From NCBI RefSeq assembly GCF_949987535.1, contig NC_080078.1:51114207-51178206 (forward strand): 64,000 bases of DNA, in the 5' to 3' direction. The position numbers were made by a program, and so were the translations under genes. The notes beneath the pieces were generated by a model, which had not been told where the DNA came from, did no database searches, and was given only the letters and a program-made list of their open reading frames with translations. The DNA is from Balaenoptera acutorostrata. Its lineage: Eukaryota; Chordata; Mammalia; Artiodactyla; Balaenopteridae. This document shows, one piece after another, positions 12,016 through 22,595 of this stretch. Each line of letters begins with the position of its first letter. Within the stretch, counting starts at the first letter, position 1.

Positions 12016-13194
12016 TTTTTTTTATGATGAGTTGGACAGTGGGAGAAACTCAGGGGAACACTAACAAACTGATTAATTTCTTAAATTCTGTCTACTAAAA
12101 TAGAAGTGCTCAGGAAACAGGGAGCAGAGGCAGCCATATATATGAGGATGGAATAATAATCATTGCCATAATCTTATAAATTCACATTTCTCTACCTTTG
12201 TTTGGGCTCATAATTTCTTCAACACAGCGAAAGAAAAGAAGCTCCTATAATACTAGCGTTATAAACCTTAGACATTCAGATAAGGAATAATTCCCTATGC
12301 AGAATTCTAGGAGCTTCTCTGATTTAAATTAAGCAAATAAATCTTTATTATTTTCCCAGGTCCTTTTCTAGTCCACATCCCTTAGTAGACAAAAATGTTA
12401 CTGAATAACATCAATTAATGGCCACTTGATGAGTCCTGGCTTCTAGAACCCAGAAACAAAAAAACAGATCACCAATTTTGATATAACAAAAATATCAATG
12501 CTTTAAAATGGAATTGAGGTCTTTCGTGTTCCCTCAGAATTCTGTTGCTTTGGGGAAAGGTGGGTAACAGAAAGAGAGTTTATGGAATGTACCTGGTAAG
12601 TCTTTCTATAAAAAGAAAAAGGAGATAGAACCTCCCAGTGTGTTCTGCTTTCAAGGCCAAATATCAACAACAAAAAAGCTTTATTGGTTTTTTTTTTGTT
12701 GCTGTTAATCCTTCCAGCTGTGCTGGAATTCCCAAGGTGAGAGGCAGCCCAAGCAAATTAAGCTGGTTTATCTAATATTTCACAGAGTTCAAGATGGAGT
12801 CAGTATCCTGCCGAGTGAACATGTCTAGTTGCAGGAGTTTGCATTAATGTACATTCTTCATGTGGTTTGGGTCACCTCAGTGGCACCCACCTCACCTCAC
12901 TGACACCCACCAGACCAGATCATAATATTCGCTGGACAATTAAAGGATAAAGACCATATGAAGAAACTATGTCAGTGCTATACATGTTGGTTAATTCTTT
13001 GTATAAATTAAATTCATTAATTCACTGTGTATTGTTCATAACTATGTCAAAAATGGAAATATTTTTATTGGTGGTCTCATCTGAGTCCCAGGCTACCTGA
13101 TTGGAAGTCAGATTAAATGAAGAAAACAGTTTTTAAAACTTTCCCAAATCAAAATTGAATATTAATTTGTAAAAGAATTATTTATGGACAGGAT
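12016..13194. other. no gene recognised
   Basis: Unique-looking AT-rich sequence. A T/TG-rich run lies at 12687-12702. A short imperfect tandem repeat of 'tcacctca(g/c)tg(g/a)cacccacc' lies at about 12871-12911. No coding signal. Confidence 0.35.
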
Positions 13195-13530
13195 AAATTT
13201 CCTATATGTTGAACCACTCTTGTACATTTCATATAGGCCCCACCTAATGATGGATAAGAGTGGGTGGATAAATGCTCCATTTCCTCACCCCTTAGGTGGA
13301 AAAATTCCGAGATGTGCTCTGCAGATTTTCCCAGAGATCCTCAGTGGAATTACACTTCAGCTGCTGATGGTGGTCACCTTGGTAATGTGCCTTCAATGCC
13401 CGCCTCCCATTCCCTGTCTCACTTCCCAGTTCCTCTGTCAGTGCTCCCTGGAATCCCATCCTTACACTCAAATCCTCATCTCAGGGTCTGCCTCTGGGGA
13501 ATTCCAACCTAAGACAAACTTATCATTACT
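13195..13530 (+). mobile_element. old LTR-like repeat, plus
   Basis: The 3' end reads 'actcaaatcctcatctcagg', then 'gtctgcctctggggaattcc', then 'aacctaagacaa', preceded by a C/T-rich block. The same ending recurs diverged at about 15090-15160 and inverted at about 6490-6530. The 180-codon frame starting at 13184 runs through this repeat and into the adjacent SINE, so it is not a gene. Confidence 0.45.
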
Positions 13531-13611
13531 TTGCGAAGATAAGACAATATGTCTCCAAAGCAAACACCACCAGTCATTATATGTTAGACTATGTGACAGG
13601 AGTTTAAGTAT

Positions 13612-13624
13612 AAAGGAGAAGGGG
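13612..13624. repeat. target-site duplication, left (CHR SINE 1)
   Basis: aaaggagaagggg, perfectly repeated at 13926-13938 after the A-tail. This is the expected product of L1-machinery insertion. Confidence 0.9.
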
Positions 13625-13925
13625 GGCTTCCCTGGTGGCGCAGTGGTTGAGAATCTGCCTGCCAATGCAGGGGACACGGGTTTGAGCCTTGGTCTGGGAA
13701 GATCCCACATGCCGCGGAGCAACTAAGCCCATGAGCCACAACCACTGAGCCTGAGCGTCTGGAGCCTGTGCTCCGTAACAAGAGAGGCCGCGACAGTGAA
13801 AGGCCCGTGCACCGCGATGAAGAGTGGCCCCCGCTTGCCGCAACTAGAGAAAGCCCTTGCACAGAAACGAAGACCCAACACAGCCATAAATAAATAAATA
13901 AACAAATAAATTTATTTAAAAAAAA
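13625..13925 (+). mobile_element. CHR-type tRNA-derived SINE, copy 1
   Basis: The head is a tRNA-Glu-like RNA polymerase III promoter: A box tggcgcagtgg (13636-13646) and B box ggtttgagcc (13679-13688; the usual CG has decayed to TG). A conserved CG-rich tRNA-unrelated body follows, then an AAAT-rich and poly-A tail (about 13880-13925). The 13-bp flanking duplication is perfect, so it is fairly young. SINEs of this type mark Cetacea and near relatives. The 60-92 codon antisense frames across it are by-products. Confidence 0.92.
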
Positions 13926-13938
13926 AAAGGAGAAGGGG
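13926..13938. repeat. target-site duplication, right (CHR SINE 1)
   Basis: aaaggagaagggg, partner of 13612-13624. Confidence 0.9.
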
Positions 13939-14056
13939 ATGCATCAGGCTGAAGATGACAGATATACTTTGTATTTTGAAAAGGAAGTGGATATTTTGCT
14001 GGACTCTGAGGGATACAGTGGCTTTTCAGCTGGATGTGAGAGGTGAGCGATGTTAG

Positions 14057-14527
14057 TGTTACTGACCCAGGTTCTTGGACTCTTCATTCAATAGAAATTG
14101 ACAAGAGGCCAGATGAGAAATTCAGGCAACACTTTATTGGGACTCGTGCTGCAGCATGAGGGAGCGAGAACAAATAACCTTGCCCTTGCTCGCTCCAAGC
14201 CGGTCCCTTATATGCGGTGAGGATGGGGGCGGATCTGTGGGTGGGGCTGCAGGGGTGGCTCAGGTGGTCTGCCCACCCCCTTGGTGGTGCTGTGTGCAGG
14301 GATCATGCATGGTACCCTGCTTTTGCTCCTGGCACCTCAGAAGTGGCAGCTGGGTTTTGGTCTTTTTGTATCTTATTGTTCATAATTTTTCCCCAACTGA
14401 GCATGCACACAGTTATTTTTAGCCCTTTATGGTTTCTTTGTATCTGTTGCTTGAGGAGATGTATGATCAGGTGCAAGTACTCCAGTAAAGATCCCAGGTC
14501 CCAGGTTCCAGGTCCCAGCCTGTCTCA
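14057..14527 (-). mobile_element. solo LTR of an endogenous retrovirus
   Basis: The unit starts tgttactg and ends gtctca (TG..CA), with a 4-bp duplication ttag at 14053-14056 and 14528-14531. Read on the minus strand it has an ordered LTR promoter layout. A TATA-like gcatataag lies at 14208-14216. About 70 bp downstream is an AATAAA (complement of tttatt, 14133-14138) in the R region, then a short U5 to 14057. No internal retroviral genes flank it, so it is a solo LTR left by recombination. The 88- and 104-codon plus-strand frames are antisense to it. A gamma-type (ERV1-like) origin is inferred from the 4-bp duplication. Confidence 0.65.
14208..14216 (-). promoter_or_regulatory. TATA-like box of the solo LTR
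   Basis: The minus strand reads gcatataag. It lies about 70 bp upstream of the LTR polyadenylation signal (14133-14138), the spacing expected for a U3/R boundary. Confidence 0.55.
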
Positions 14528-14744
14528 TTAGGAATCAGGAAAAGAGCATGGAGTGTTTGTGGAATTGAAGGGGGAGCAGTTGTTTCAAGAACAAGTCTGT
14601 CGAAAGTTGGCTAGATACCTACCGGCAAGCAGAAGATACCACCATAAAGCGTCTTCTGTTATTTCCTGTGTGGTCAACAAAAGGTTTAGAGTGTAGAAAG
14701 GAATGATCCCTCTGTTCCCATCCCTTCTGGTAAATCTCCAGGAA

Positions 14745-15170
14745 TCACTGTGTGTGGTGGATGCTATTGGTGTCCTCTCCTGGGTCCCTGTTACTGGGTA
14801 GTGGATCCATTCCCCACCTCCTGTTGGCTACTGATGGCTCCCAGCTGCCACCTTCCCTGAAGACGAACCCTTGGTTGAATGGGAGCCTCCTGCCTGGGAG
14901 ATTGCTCACTGCTTGTCTCAGTCAGTCTGCAACAGGTGACTGACCAACATGAACGGCAAGGACGTACGATATGCTGGGCCACCGAGCTTCTAGGTGATGC
15001 TACCATAGGATCAGGCAAGATGATACACCTGCTTTACATGGTCCACTGCCTGACCCTGTTTCTCTCAACCCCCCATCTCATGAAAGCACACCCTCCATAA
15101 ATCACATTCACCCAAATCCCTGTCCTAGGCTCTACTTCCAGAGAACTTGCCCCAAGGTCCCACATGTATG
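14745..15170 (+). mobile_element. old LTR-like repeat, plus, second copy
   Basis: The 3' part reads 'tccataaatcacattcaccc', then 'aaatccctgtcctaggctct', then 'acttccagagaacttgcccc'. It is a diverged sibling of the 13195-13530 ending. It contains a decayed AATAAA-like ATAAAT. The 60-75 codon frames have no protein-family character. Confidence 0.4.
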
Positions 15171-16084
15171 GCAGGAGTAGGTCTTCTTCATTAGCTCACA
15201 GGGAAAGGCATTATGGCTCACTTGGTGCTTCTCAGACCTCTACTGATTCTCTGGGGAAAATGAATAAGGACTTTCCACCTTCCTGAAAGCCACACAGTCA
15301 TCCACAGACTTTCTCACAATGTGTTACTGACCTAAGTACAACATGCTGCCTAAACTGGCCCCATCCATTTGAGGGCCAGCAGGCCACTGACCGCTAAGGT
15401 GGATGTGACCTCTGGCAGAAACACATCTCCAATAATAGTAGTAGTAGCATAAAGACATCAGAACTGTCCTTTGAGCTAAAATATCCCACCCATACACAGT
15501 GGAAATAATGATCAGGTGAAGTTCTGAGGGCCCTAAAAATGGATCTGCAGGAAGGCTTGGGAAGAAAAGTACCATAAAACTTCTTATATACCAAATCTCA
15601 GGATCAATTGAAGGGACTGATGTGTAGGAGGCCCTTGTTCCAGGTCCAAAGTGCCTTGCCTGAACCCTCTGTTAAACTAAGAACAAAGTAAAACAAAGCA
15701 TGGTCTTTCCGTGCCTAATACTCTCCAGATGACTTTAAATGAGTACACAGAGACTCTTTTGCTTTCTTTCGTGTTTTTATGTTTTCTTTTAAAGGGGCAT
15801 TCTTCAAACTCATTGTGACACTGTAGTGCCTGTTGCTACTATGTGGGGTCTCTCTTCCCCTGCTACTATGTGGTTTTTGCTCAATGAACAAAAACCTGCT
15901 TCAACATTAGTCTAAGTAGGCTTAAATAGAAAGTTCATCTGTAACTCAGGTATACATGCAGGGCTTCTGACTGCATTTCTAATTCAAGAGCAATGGTTTG
16001 GCCCCATGAGGGCCAGGATATATTTGGGACCCCAGCACCAAGCAATTGGCTGGTTATGTATGAAGCACCCAGAGAGCAGTGTGC
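15171..16084. other. no gene recognised
   Basis: Unique-looking sequence with an (AGT)n spot (15435-15447) and a short direct repeat 'tgctactatgtgg' (two copies, 15833-15873). No gene seen. Confidence 0.35.
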
Positions 16085-16605
16085 TATACAATATGACCCA
16101 ACAATTCTGCTCTTAGGAATACACCTGACAGAAAGGTAAATAGATGTTTTTAAAAGACATATGTCGGAGTGTTCCTAGCAGCATTTTTGGTAAAAGCCCC
16201 AAACTGGAAACTATCCAGATGCTAGTCAACATTAAATTATGATATTTACATATAATGGTTTACTAGACAGAGTCAAGAATGAACAATCTTGATATATTAC
16301 CATATATATTACCATTTGAATGAATTTTAAAAATACATCGTTTGCAAGAAGATATACAAATAAGCATACAAATAGGCAAAAACTAATGTGTAGTGTTACA
16401 TGCCAGGATAGTGGTCTACCCTTGAGGGGATGGGACCTAGTGACAGGCAGGGCGGGGTGGCACCTGGACACCAGTGATGTTCTGTTGATTAATTTGAGTG
16501 CTGGTTACATAGTTGTGTTCACTTTGGAAAAACTCATCAAACTGTATAGGCACAATTTTTGCACCTCTTTGCATGTTATTTGTCCAAAAAAATTTTTTTA
16601 AGGAA
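16085..16605 (+). mobile_element. old L1 3' end relic, plus
   Basis: Landmarks in order: 'caattctgctcttaggaata' (ORF2 C-terminal region), 'catatgtcggagtgttccta', 'gcagcatttttggtaaaagc', a 3'UTR with 'ttgtgttcactttggaaaaa' and an A-rich end. This is typical of L1M-age elements. Frames are broken. Confidence 0.6.
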
Positions 16606-16934
16606 TAAATTTCCCCAACTGAATTAAATGCTCCATTATTTGGGGTCATTCAGATTTATCTTTCTTCTATAAATGTCAATAGTCTTCTATAAATGTCAAC
16701 TGGTTAACCTAAATGTGGGATGGTTACATGACTCTTGTAGTCTTTAGTCTACATTAGGAAGCACTGGTGAAACAATACAAATTATCTTGTTTCAAAAAAT
16801 TCAGGGGAAATATAAGAGCTTTTCTGTTTCTGTTTCAGAGAGAACATTAACTTGTTAGGTATTTTAGAATTATAAAGCAATTCTAAAAATAAATGACAGA
16901 ATTTTAAGTTGGGAGGGACTTGGAGAATAACGAA
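16606..16934. other. unique sequence with a 20-bp tandem duplication
   Basis: Two adjacent copies of 'tcttctataaatgtcaa' occur at 16663-16682 and 16683-16700. Otherwise AT-rich with no gene seen. Confidence 0.5.
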
Positions 16935-17060
16935 TACAGCCTACACATTTTACAGATAAGAAAACTGACCAAGAGTTTAAATAAGGAGCCCAAGGTCATG
17001 TGTGCGGTTAGCAGCAGCCCTGGGAGGAGGTCCAAGGTCTGAGGTCCTTTTTCTCTAGAC
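16935..17060 (-). repeat. MIR SINE relic, minus
   Basis: 'cattttacagataagaaaac' followed by 'gagcccaaggtcatgtgtgc' and 'gaggtccaaggtctgaggtc' corresponds to antisense MIR. Confidence 0.6.
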
Positions 17061-17519
17061 CACACAGCCTCCTTGTTTTCCAGACCTTCTGAGAAAGTTC
17101 ATGAATACATTTAAAATGTCTGTTCACAATTTTTAAAACTCAACTCATTTACCCCCTAATGGTACAACATGTAGGATGTGAACTGGCTCAACTTCCTCCA
17201 CTCCAATCTGTCAACAATCAACAAGTCAGTAGACTGCTGGCATTTCTGCTTCAACCTAATAGTTGATTTTAATTAACTCATGGTTCCTGTGCTCACTAAA
17301 ACTCTTTAATTTTGCTCATGAACAGGCTTAAAATCAAGAAATATTCTCAACAGCTAAGACAAGGCCCTTAGAGTCATTTTTCCAAAAGCAATAACATTTG
17401 CACATCTCTTAAGGGAATCACAAAGTCCTCGGGATAAATATCTCCTAATTCTCTGAAGTTTACTGTAGAGATCCCCAGCCCTGACTTCTTTCCAGTGCAA
17501 TCTTTAGAGGGTTTTAAGC
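17061..17519. other. no gene recognised
   Basis: AT-rich unique-looking sequence with no recognisable coding or repeat signature. Confidence 0.35.
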
Positions 17520-17625
17520 ACTGTGATGCTGTGGCTCCACCCCAGACCTCCCAAGTCGCATTCTCTAGGAACAGGGTCTGGGCATCTGGAGGCTTTAAAA
17601 TCCCTGGTGATTCTGGTGCTGTCGT
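17520..17625. repeat. MER5/MER20-like fragment
   Basis: 'ggctccaccccagacctccc', a degenerate 'attctctagg', and 'ggtgattctggtgct' match the interior of the common hAT-derived MER5/MER20 family. Ends are not clear. Confidence 0.4.
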
Positions 17626-17675
17626 GGTTGGAAGAGGCTGGTCCGTTGCTCCTCTATGGCACAGCTCTCACCATC

Positions 17676-17683
17676 CTCTGCAT
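17676..17683. repeat. target-site duplication, left (hAT copy 2)
   Basis: ctctgcat; it agrees with ttctccat (18418-18425) at 6 of 8 positions. Confidence 0.65.
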
Positions 17684-18417
17684 CAGCGGTCCCCAACCTT
17701 TTTGGCAACAGGGACCAGTTTCGTGGAAGACAATTTTTCCGCGGACTGGGGTTGTGGGGCGGATGGTTTGGGGATGATTCAAGCACATTACATTTATTGT
17801 GTGCTTTACTTCTATTATTATTACATTGTAACATATAATAAAATAATTATACAACTCACCATAACACAGAATCAGTGGGAGCCCTGAACTTGTTTTCCTG
17901 CAACTAGGTGGTCCCATCTGGGGATGATGGCAGACAGTGACACACGAAGTGTGTTGCTTACGTCCAGTCTACTCCATAAGATGCAGCTTAATTGTTACTT
18001 GCCACTCACTGATAGGGTTTTGATTTGGGTCTGCAAGCAACTGATTACGGTCTCTGTGCAGTCAAACCTCTCTGCTAATGATAATCTGTATTTGTAGCCG
18101 CTCCCCAGCGCTAGCATCACCGCCTCAGCTCCATCTCAGATCATCAGGTGTTAGATTCTCATAAGGAGTGCACAACCTAGATCCCTCACATGTGCAGTTC
18201 ACCATAGGGTTCGTGCTCCTATGAGAATCTAATGTCACTACCGATCTGACAGGAGGCGGAGCTCAGGCGGTAACCGGTAACGCCAGCGGTGGGGAATGAC
18301 TGTAAATACAGATGAAGCTTCGCTCACTCGCCCACCGCTCACCCCCTGCTGTGCGGCCCGGTTCCTAACAGTCCACGGACCGCTACCGGTCTGTGGTCCA
18401 GGGCTTGGGGACCCCTG
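17684..18417 (-). mobile_element. hAT-like non-autonomous transposon, copy 2
   Basis: It begins cagcggtccccaaccttttt and ends gcttggggacccctg, an inverted terminal pair shared with copy 1 at 6689-7257 but in the opposite orientation. At 734 bp it is the more complete copy: it keeps the subterminal 'cacggaccgctaccggtctg' block and about 100 bp of interior missing from copy 1. An internal hairpin has 13-bp arms at 18151-18163 and 18220-18232. The 130-codon frame starting upstream and several 60-87 codon frames across it are incidental, and no transposase is present. Confidence 0.85.
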
Positions 18418-18425
18418 TTCTCCAT
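18418..18425. repeat. target-site duplication, right (hAT copy 2)
   Basis: ttctccat, partner of 17676-17683. Confidence 0.65.
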
Positions 18426-18984
18426 GATCATTCAGATACATAAATATTTAACAAATAACGCAGTAACTGGCCAGTGGTTATCTCAGCTACACCAAGCTTG
18501 AGTGTCCACTCTTTCCCAAAGGTTCATTGATTACACACTGCAGGTTGGTATATTGCCTCCCTGATTTGCTACATCCAGCCAATAGACCAACTAGTTTTTC
18601 ATGGATGGGTGCTGTAAATTTCTTAAAAATCCGTTAAACTATATTCTTTGGGGTGGTGGCAGGGGGAGGTCACAATAGCATTGGTAAAGATCATACACAA
18701 ATTAAAAGGAAAGAAAAATCAAAGTAGGAAGTGGAAGGGTCAAATAAGAGATTCACCCAGGACTCGGAGTCCAAAGTCAGAGGAGCCGGTGGGGCATTAG
18801 GGAAGGCTGCATGGATGAAATAAAATTGGATTGTCAAACTGAAATGCAACATATTTGAGTTTTTGTTACAAAGTAGAGATACTTCTATGGCAAAAATTTA
18901 CCTTATATAACTAAATGAGTGTTACTGACCACATTGCTATAGGATAGTTTGAACTCTGTTAACAAGGCCCTAAGAGATATACAG
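18426..18984. other. no gene recognised
   Basis: Unique-looking sequence; no coding or structural RNA signal. Confidence 0.35.
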
Positions 18985-19210
18985 TACTAACATTACCAAT
19001 AATTAACTAATTATTGACCCTCATTTGTTCGTTCATTAACTAATTAATCTGTACGTATTGTATGCACTATGCAGTAGTTTTAAGTATAGCAGATTTTAAA
19101 AATGACCCTATCCTAACAGTTTATATCTACTGGAGTGGCAGATAAGTAAATGGACACCGTAACATGAGACTAAGATAAAATTCAAGGACAAAGGCCATGG
19201 ACTTGCAGGA
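18985..19210 (-). mobile_element. L2 LINE 3' relic, minus
   Basis: It opens with a decayed antisense L2 3' tail ('gttcgttcattaactaatta' ... 'gtatgcactatgcagtagtt') and continues 'cctatcctaacagtttatat' and 'ctactggagtggcagataag'. These correspond to the usual 'ccctgccc..gagcttacattctag..gga' block. Confidence 0.5.
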
Positions 19211-19604
19211 GACAGCTTCTGCCCCAGACAGATCTGGTTATGGGAAATAATTATTGAGGTAAGTAACAAAAGATAAGCAGGAAAAGGAGAAACAAGGAGA
19301 AGAGTCCCACTTGTGCATAGGCTGAGACCCTAAAGCAGAGGATGAGAAAAATGGTGCTGCGTTTACACAATGTCAGAAAGTTCAATGTGATAAAGAACGC
19401 AGAGCTCGTGAATCTAGGCAACTCCCATCTCCTTAGCTTACAAGTTCCCATCTCATGCTGTCTCTCATCTACCTTGGACACATATGTGTCTTATGAGTTC
19501 CTTGAGACAGGGGCCACGTCCACCTGGTTTGCAAATATATCCCATGGCCTACCACCATGTGGTAGGTTCTCAATGTATACTTCTGAATGAAAGAATTTTT
19601 TCCC
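19211..19604. other. no gene recognised
   Basis: Unique-looking sequence. The 76- and 82-codon frames overlap antisense and carry no family signature. Confidence 0.35.
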
Positions 19605-19735
19605 AGCTCTATCCTATTGTAATTGAGGAAACTGAGGCCCAGGGAGATACAGTGACCAGTCTAAAATGACAGACTGTTTAGTGGCTGAACCAGATATTAA
19701 AACAAAATCTTGGGATTTTGTGTCTAACTCTGCCA
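19605..19735 (-). repeat. MIR SINE relic, minus
   Basis: 'aattgaggaaactgaggccc' and 'agggagatacagtgaccagt', then 'gtggctgaaccagatattaa', follow the antisense MIR order. Confidence 0.65.
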
Positions 19736-20934
19736 CAAGAGCCCCCATTCAAGTGCTGAATTATAGGACTCTCTCCAATTTTCTGTGAGTACATCCAAAG
19801 AACGTTGGGAATGGAAAACTAATTTGCATCTTGAGTTCTTAAAGGAGGTGTTGGCTGCTGGCATTATGAATTTATGACAGAGAATGGGTCTGAACCAATG
19901 CCTCTGTGATTCAGGAATATTATAGTAACTAAACCCATCTTTAAAGGTTGGCCACTGACACTATTATGCAAATAAGTGATACTTTAATAAAATTTTAACG
20001 TTAAGCTTCTATACGCATAATTAAATAAGCAATTTAATCAGATTGTAATGGAGAAAAAATGGACCAAGTTACACCTGTAAAGTGGTGAATCATTGTGCAT
20101 TGGGTTCTAACGACTGTATCAAAGAGAGAAAATGAAAGGAATTCAAAATCATGTGTAAGCATCAACACAGAACCATGAAGAAAAAATCAGTAAGCTGCTA
20201 TCAACATTTAAACATGAACACCCAGACATTCATGGTCTATTTCTCTCAGACTCATGGAGTCATAGAAACAAAACTTTTTAAAAGCAGTAGCTGTCTGCAA
20301 AAGAGGAAAGCCGATAGCAATCTTCAATTGGTGTTTTAAAATTCTCAGTGTTGAAGCTTAGTTCTTTCTTCCTCTCAGTTTGGAATTTACAACTGCCCCC
20401 CACCCAAAAAATTTTTTTTATTTTAAGTCATTTACAACAAAAGCATCCATCACAGTCATTATACTGCCTCCAGCACTGTGACCACGCCCTGGTAACTCAG
20501 AGTCTAACACAATTCACTTGACTGGGAGCTTAGCACTAGCCATCTCTCCGGCTCTGAGCTTGGATTGGGAATGCAAAGCTGGACTCTCAAAGAGCTCTTT
20601 AGAGTGGAGGCAAGAACAAATTCCTACTATCCATGAATGAAAAGTAACGAAAGGGCTTATCAGAGGTGCAAACAGGCGATTAAGGCTGATCATAGGTGAA
20701 GATTTGGGGAGGAGGAGTTATTACTTAACTGGTCTTTGACTAGTTAATAGCATTTCAAGTTGAGTAACTTGAATGCTCTGCAAACGTGTTTGGATTTTTT
20801 TTCTATAAACTGAGGGGAGCCATTAAAGATAAATAAGCAGGACTGTTTGAGGGAACAACTCTGGCAGTAGGGACAATCGGAGAAGCCAGGATGAAAAGCA
20901 GAGGGAAAAGTTAAGAGGTTCTTTAGGAAATCTA
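19736..20934. other. no gene recognised
   Basis: Unique-looking AT-rich sequence with a T-rich run (about 20407-20425). No gene signal. Confidence 0.35.
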
Positions 20935-21075
20935 CAGCCTTGCTACTCACAGCAGCGCCTCTATCACCAGGGAGCTTGTTAGAAATACAGAGGTTCAGGC
21001 TCCATCCCAGACCCACTAACCTAGAATCTCTTGTTTTAATGAGATCCCCAGTGTGAAAAACACTGAAAATATTGC
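20935..21075. repeat. MER5-like hAT fragment
   Basis: 'tatcaccagggagcttgtta', 'gaaatacagaggttcaggct', 'ccatcccagacccactaacc' and 'tagaatctcttg' match the well-known MER5/MER20 interior in order. The 120-codon minus-strand frame here is antisense to it and not a gene. Confidence 0.65.
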
Positions 21076-21699
21076 ATATACCCAGCTTGACAAGGCTGGA
21101 TCCCAAAGAGTTGGGACTGGCCCTGAGCTTTGAGTGAGGAGCAAAGGAAATCTGAAGTTAGTATCCTGGTCAGGGGTAAGAGGAGGATAATTTAAAGATT
21201 CAAGGCTCCCAAGTGTAGGTAGAATATAAATACTTGCTCAGAAATGAAAGGGCCACGAAAGTGGGCAGGCAAGACCAGGTTATGGCAGGAGTTAGGATAT
21301 CTGGAGCGACTCCAAAAGGCAACTGGTGGGGAAAGGATCCTGCTATGGAAGAGCTGCCCAGGGGGCTGTGAGTGAGGGGTGGGCCCCAGGGAAGTGGGGG
21401 GAACTTGTATGCACAGGGTGCCAAGTAGTTCTAATTTGGGGAACAGAAAGTGGGCAATTTCAGAGTCATAATGAAGGGATGATCTATAAGTTTGAGTGAC
21501 AAATTTTATGTATGGAGTGAGAGAGTTGCTGAAGATGACACTTACATTTCCAACCTGCTGTATTTCAGGAAGGTGATATAAATTACCTGACATTTAGACA
21601 ATCTTATATCACTGATGAAAGAAACCTCTAGAATGTTTTGTTTGGAATGTGCACACAATTTGCACCAGGTAACTTTATGTGGGAGCCTTTAAGAATGAG
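21076..21699. other. no gene recognised
   Basis: GA-rich unique-looking sequence. The 133- and 74-codon minus-strand frames overlap each other in different registers and show no recognisable domain. I judge them chance frames. Confidence 0.4.
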
Positions 21700-21905
21700 T
21701 AAAAATATCTAATGTTTATTAAGCACTTTCTCATACAAAATGTGCTTTTCAATGCTTAAAATGCCCATTATGAACATCATAACAACCCCATGAAGTAGGC
21801 TCTGTTATTATTCCCATTTTACAGATGAGGAGACAGAGGCATGTAAAAGTTATTTAACTTGCCCAGGCAAAAATCAGTGTCAAGGCCAAGATTTGGACCT
21901 GGTTC
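21700..21905 (-). repeat. MIR SINE, minus, nearly complete
   Basis: Antisense MIR in full order: 'atgtttattaagcactttct', 'catcataacaaccccatgaa', 'gtaggctctgttattattcc', 'cattttacagatgaggagac', then 'ttaacttgcccaggca' and 'caagatttggacctgg'. Confidence 0.75.
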
Positions 21906-22389
21906 ATGATGTCACAGCTTAAAATCATCATCATGGTGCTAGGCTACAATTCCTCCCTCCCACATACCCTTATCTTGTGTTCTAACCTGGAAGGTACTTC
22001 CAAGTTCAAACAGGTATCCAATTTTTACTTACTATGGCCCCAAAAAAGTGTTAGACAAGATTATTCAGTTCTAAATTCTGGGAATTATTTTTATGAATTG
22101 AAAAGCATTAAAGGGAAATATTTCTTAGAAATAATAAGACAGCTGTACAAATTGAGAGAAAACCAATTCCTGATGACTTGGGTTAATTATGACAATGTTT
22201 GCAGGGGCAACGAAATCCTCCAGTATCCCACAAATTTTACTCTCATCAGTCAGGTCCATGATTGATCTTTTACGACCCTCTAATCAAGATCCTGGATATT
22301 TTCAAAGGTAGTCTGTATGAAAAAGGGAAAATGAAGAAGGATAAAGAAACAAAGGCCAGGGTAATAAAAATACTGGGTAACTATAAGGC
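21906..22389. other. no gene recognised
   Basis: AT-rich sequence. A 119-codon frame at 21906-22265 has no recognisable family, no exon context and low-complexity-free but unremarkable composition. A coding role is not supported. Confidence 0.35.
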
Positions 22390-22595
22390 ATGGGACCAGC
22401 CTTCCTGAGTTCAGTTCCATCTTCCTTCTCCCTACTTTCTAGCCATATATCCACAAGCAAATCACTGTCTGTGTTTCAGTTTCCCTATCTGTAAATTGGG
22501 GGGCAGTGATCATACTTACTTTGAAGTATTGTTGGAGGGAACAAAACGACGATTCATGAGGAGCACATAGTAAACGTAATAGCAGGTAATATGAC
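22390..22595 (+). repeat. MIR SINE relic, plus
   Basis: 'cttcctgagttcagttccat', 'gcaaatcactgtctgtgttt', 'cagtttccctatctgtaaat' and 'gcacatagtaaacg' follow the MIR order in plus orientation. Confidence 0.7.

Noticed and set aside
13625..13720. Possible functional tRNA gene (A and B boxes present)
   Set aside because: The A and B boxes belong to the tRNA-derived SINE head. No cloverleaf with a proper acceptor stem is formed, and a SINE body and A-tail follow.
13184..13726. 180-codon plus-strand frame
   Set aside because: It runs through an LTR-like repeat, unique sequence and then a CHR SINE. No domain is recognisable and its end is fixed by the SINE.
21192..21593. 133-codon minus-strand frame
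   Set aside because: A competing 74-codon frame in another register, no domain and no exon context; consistent with chance in GA-rich DNA.
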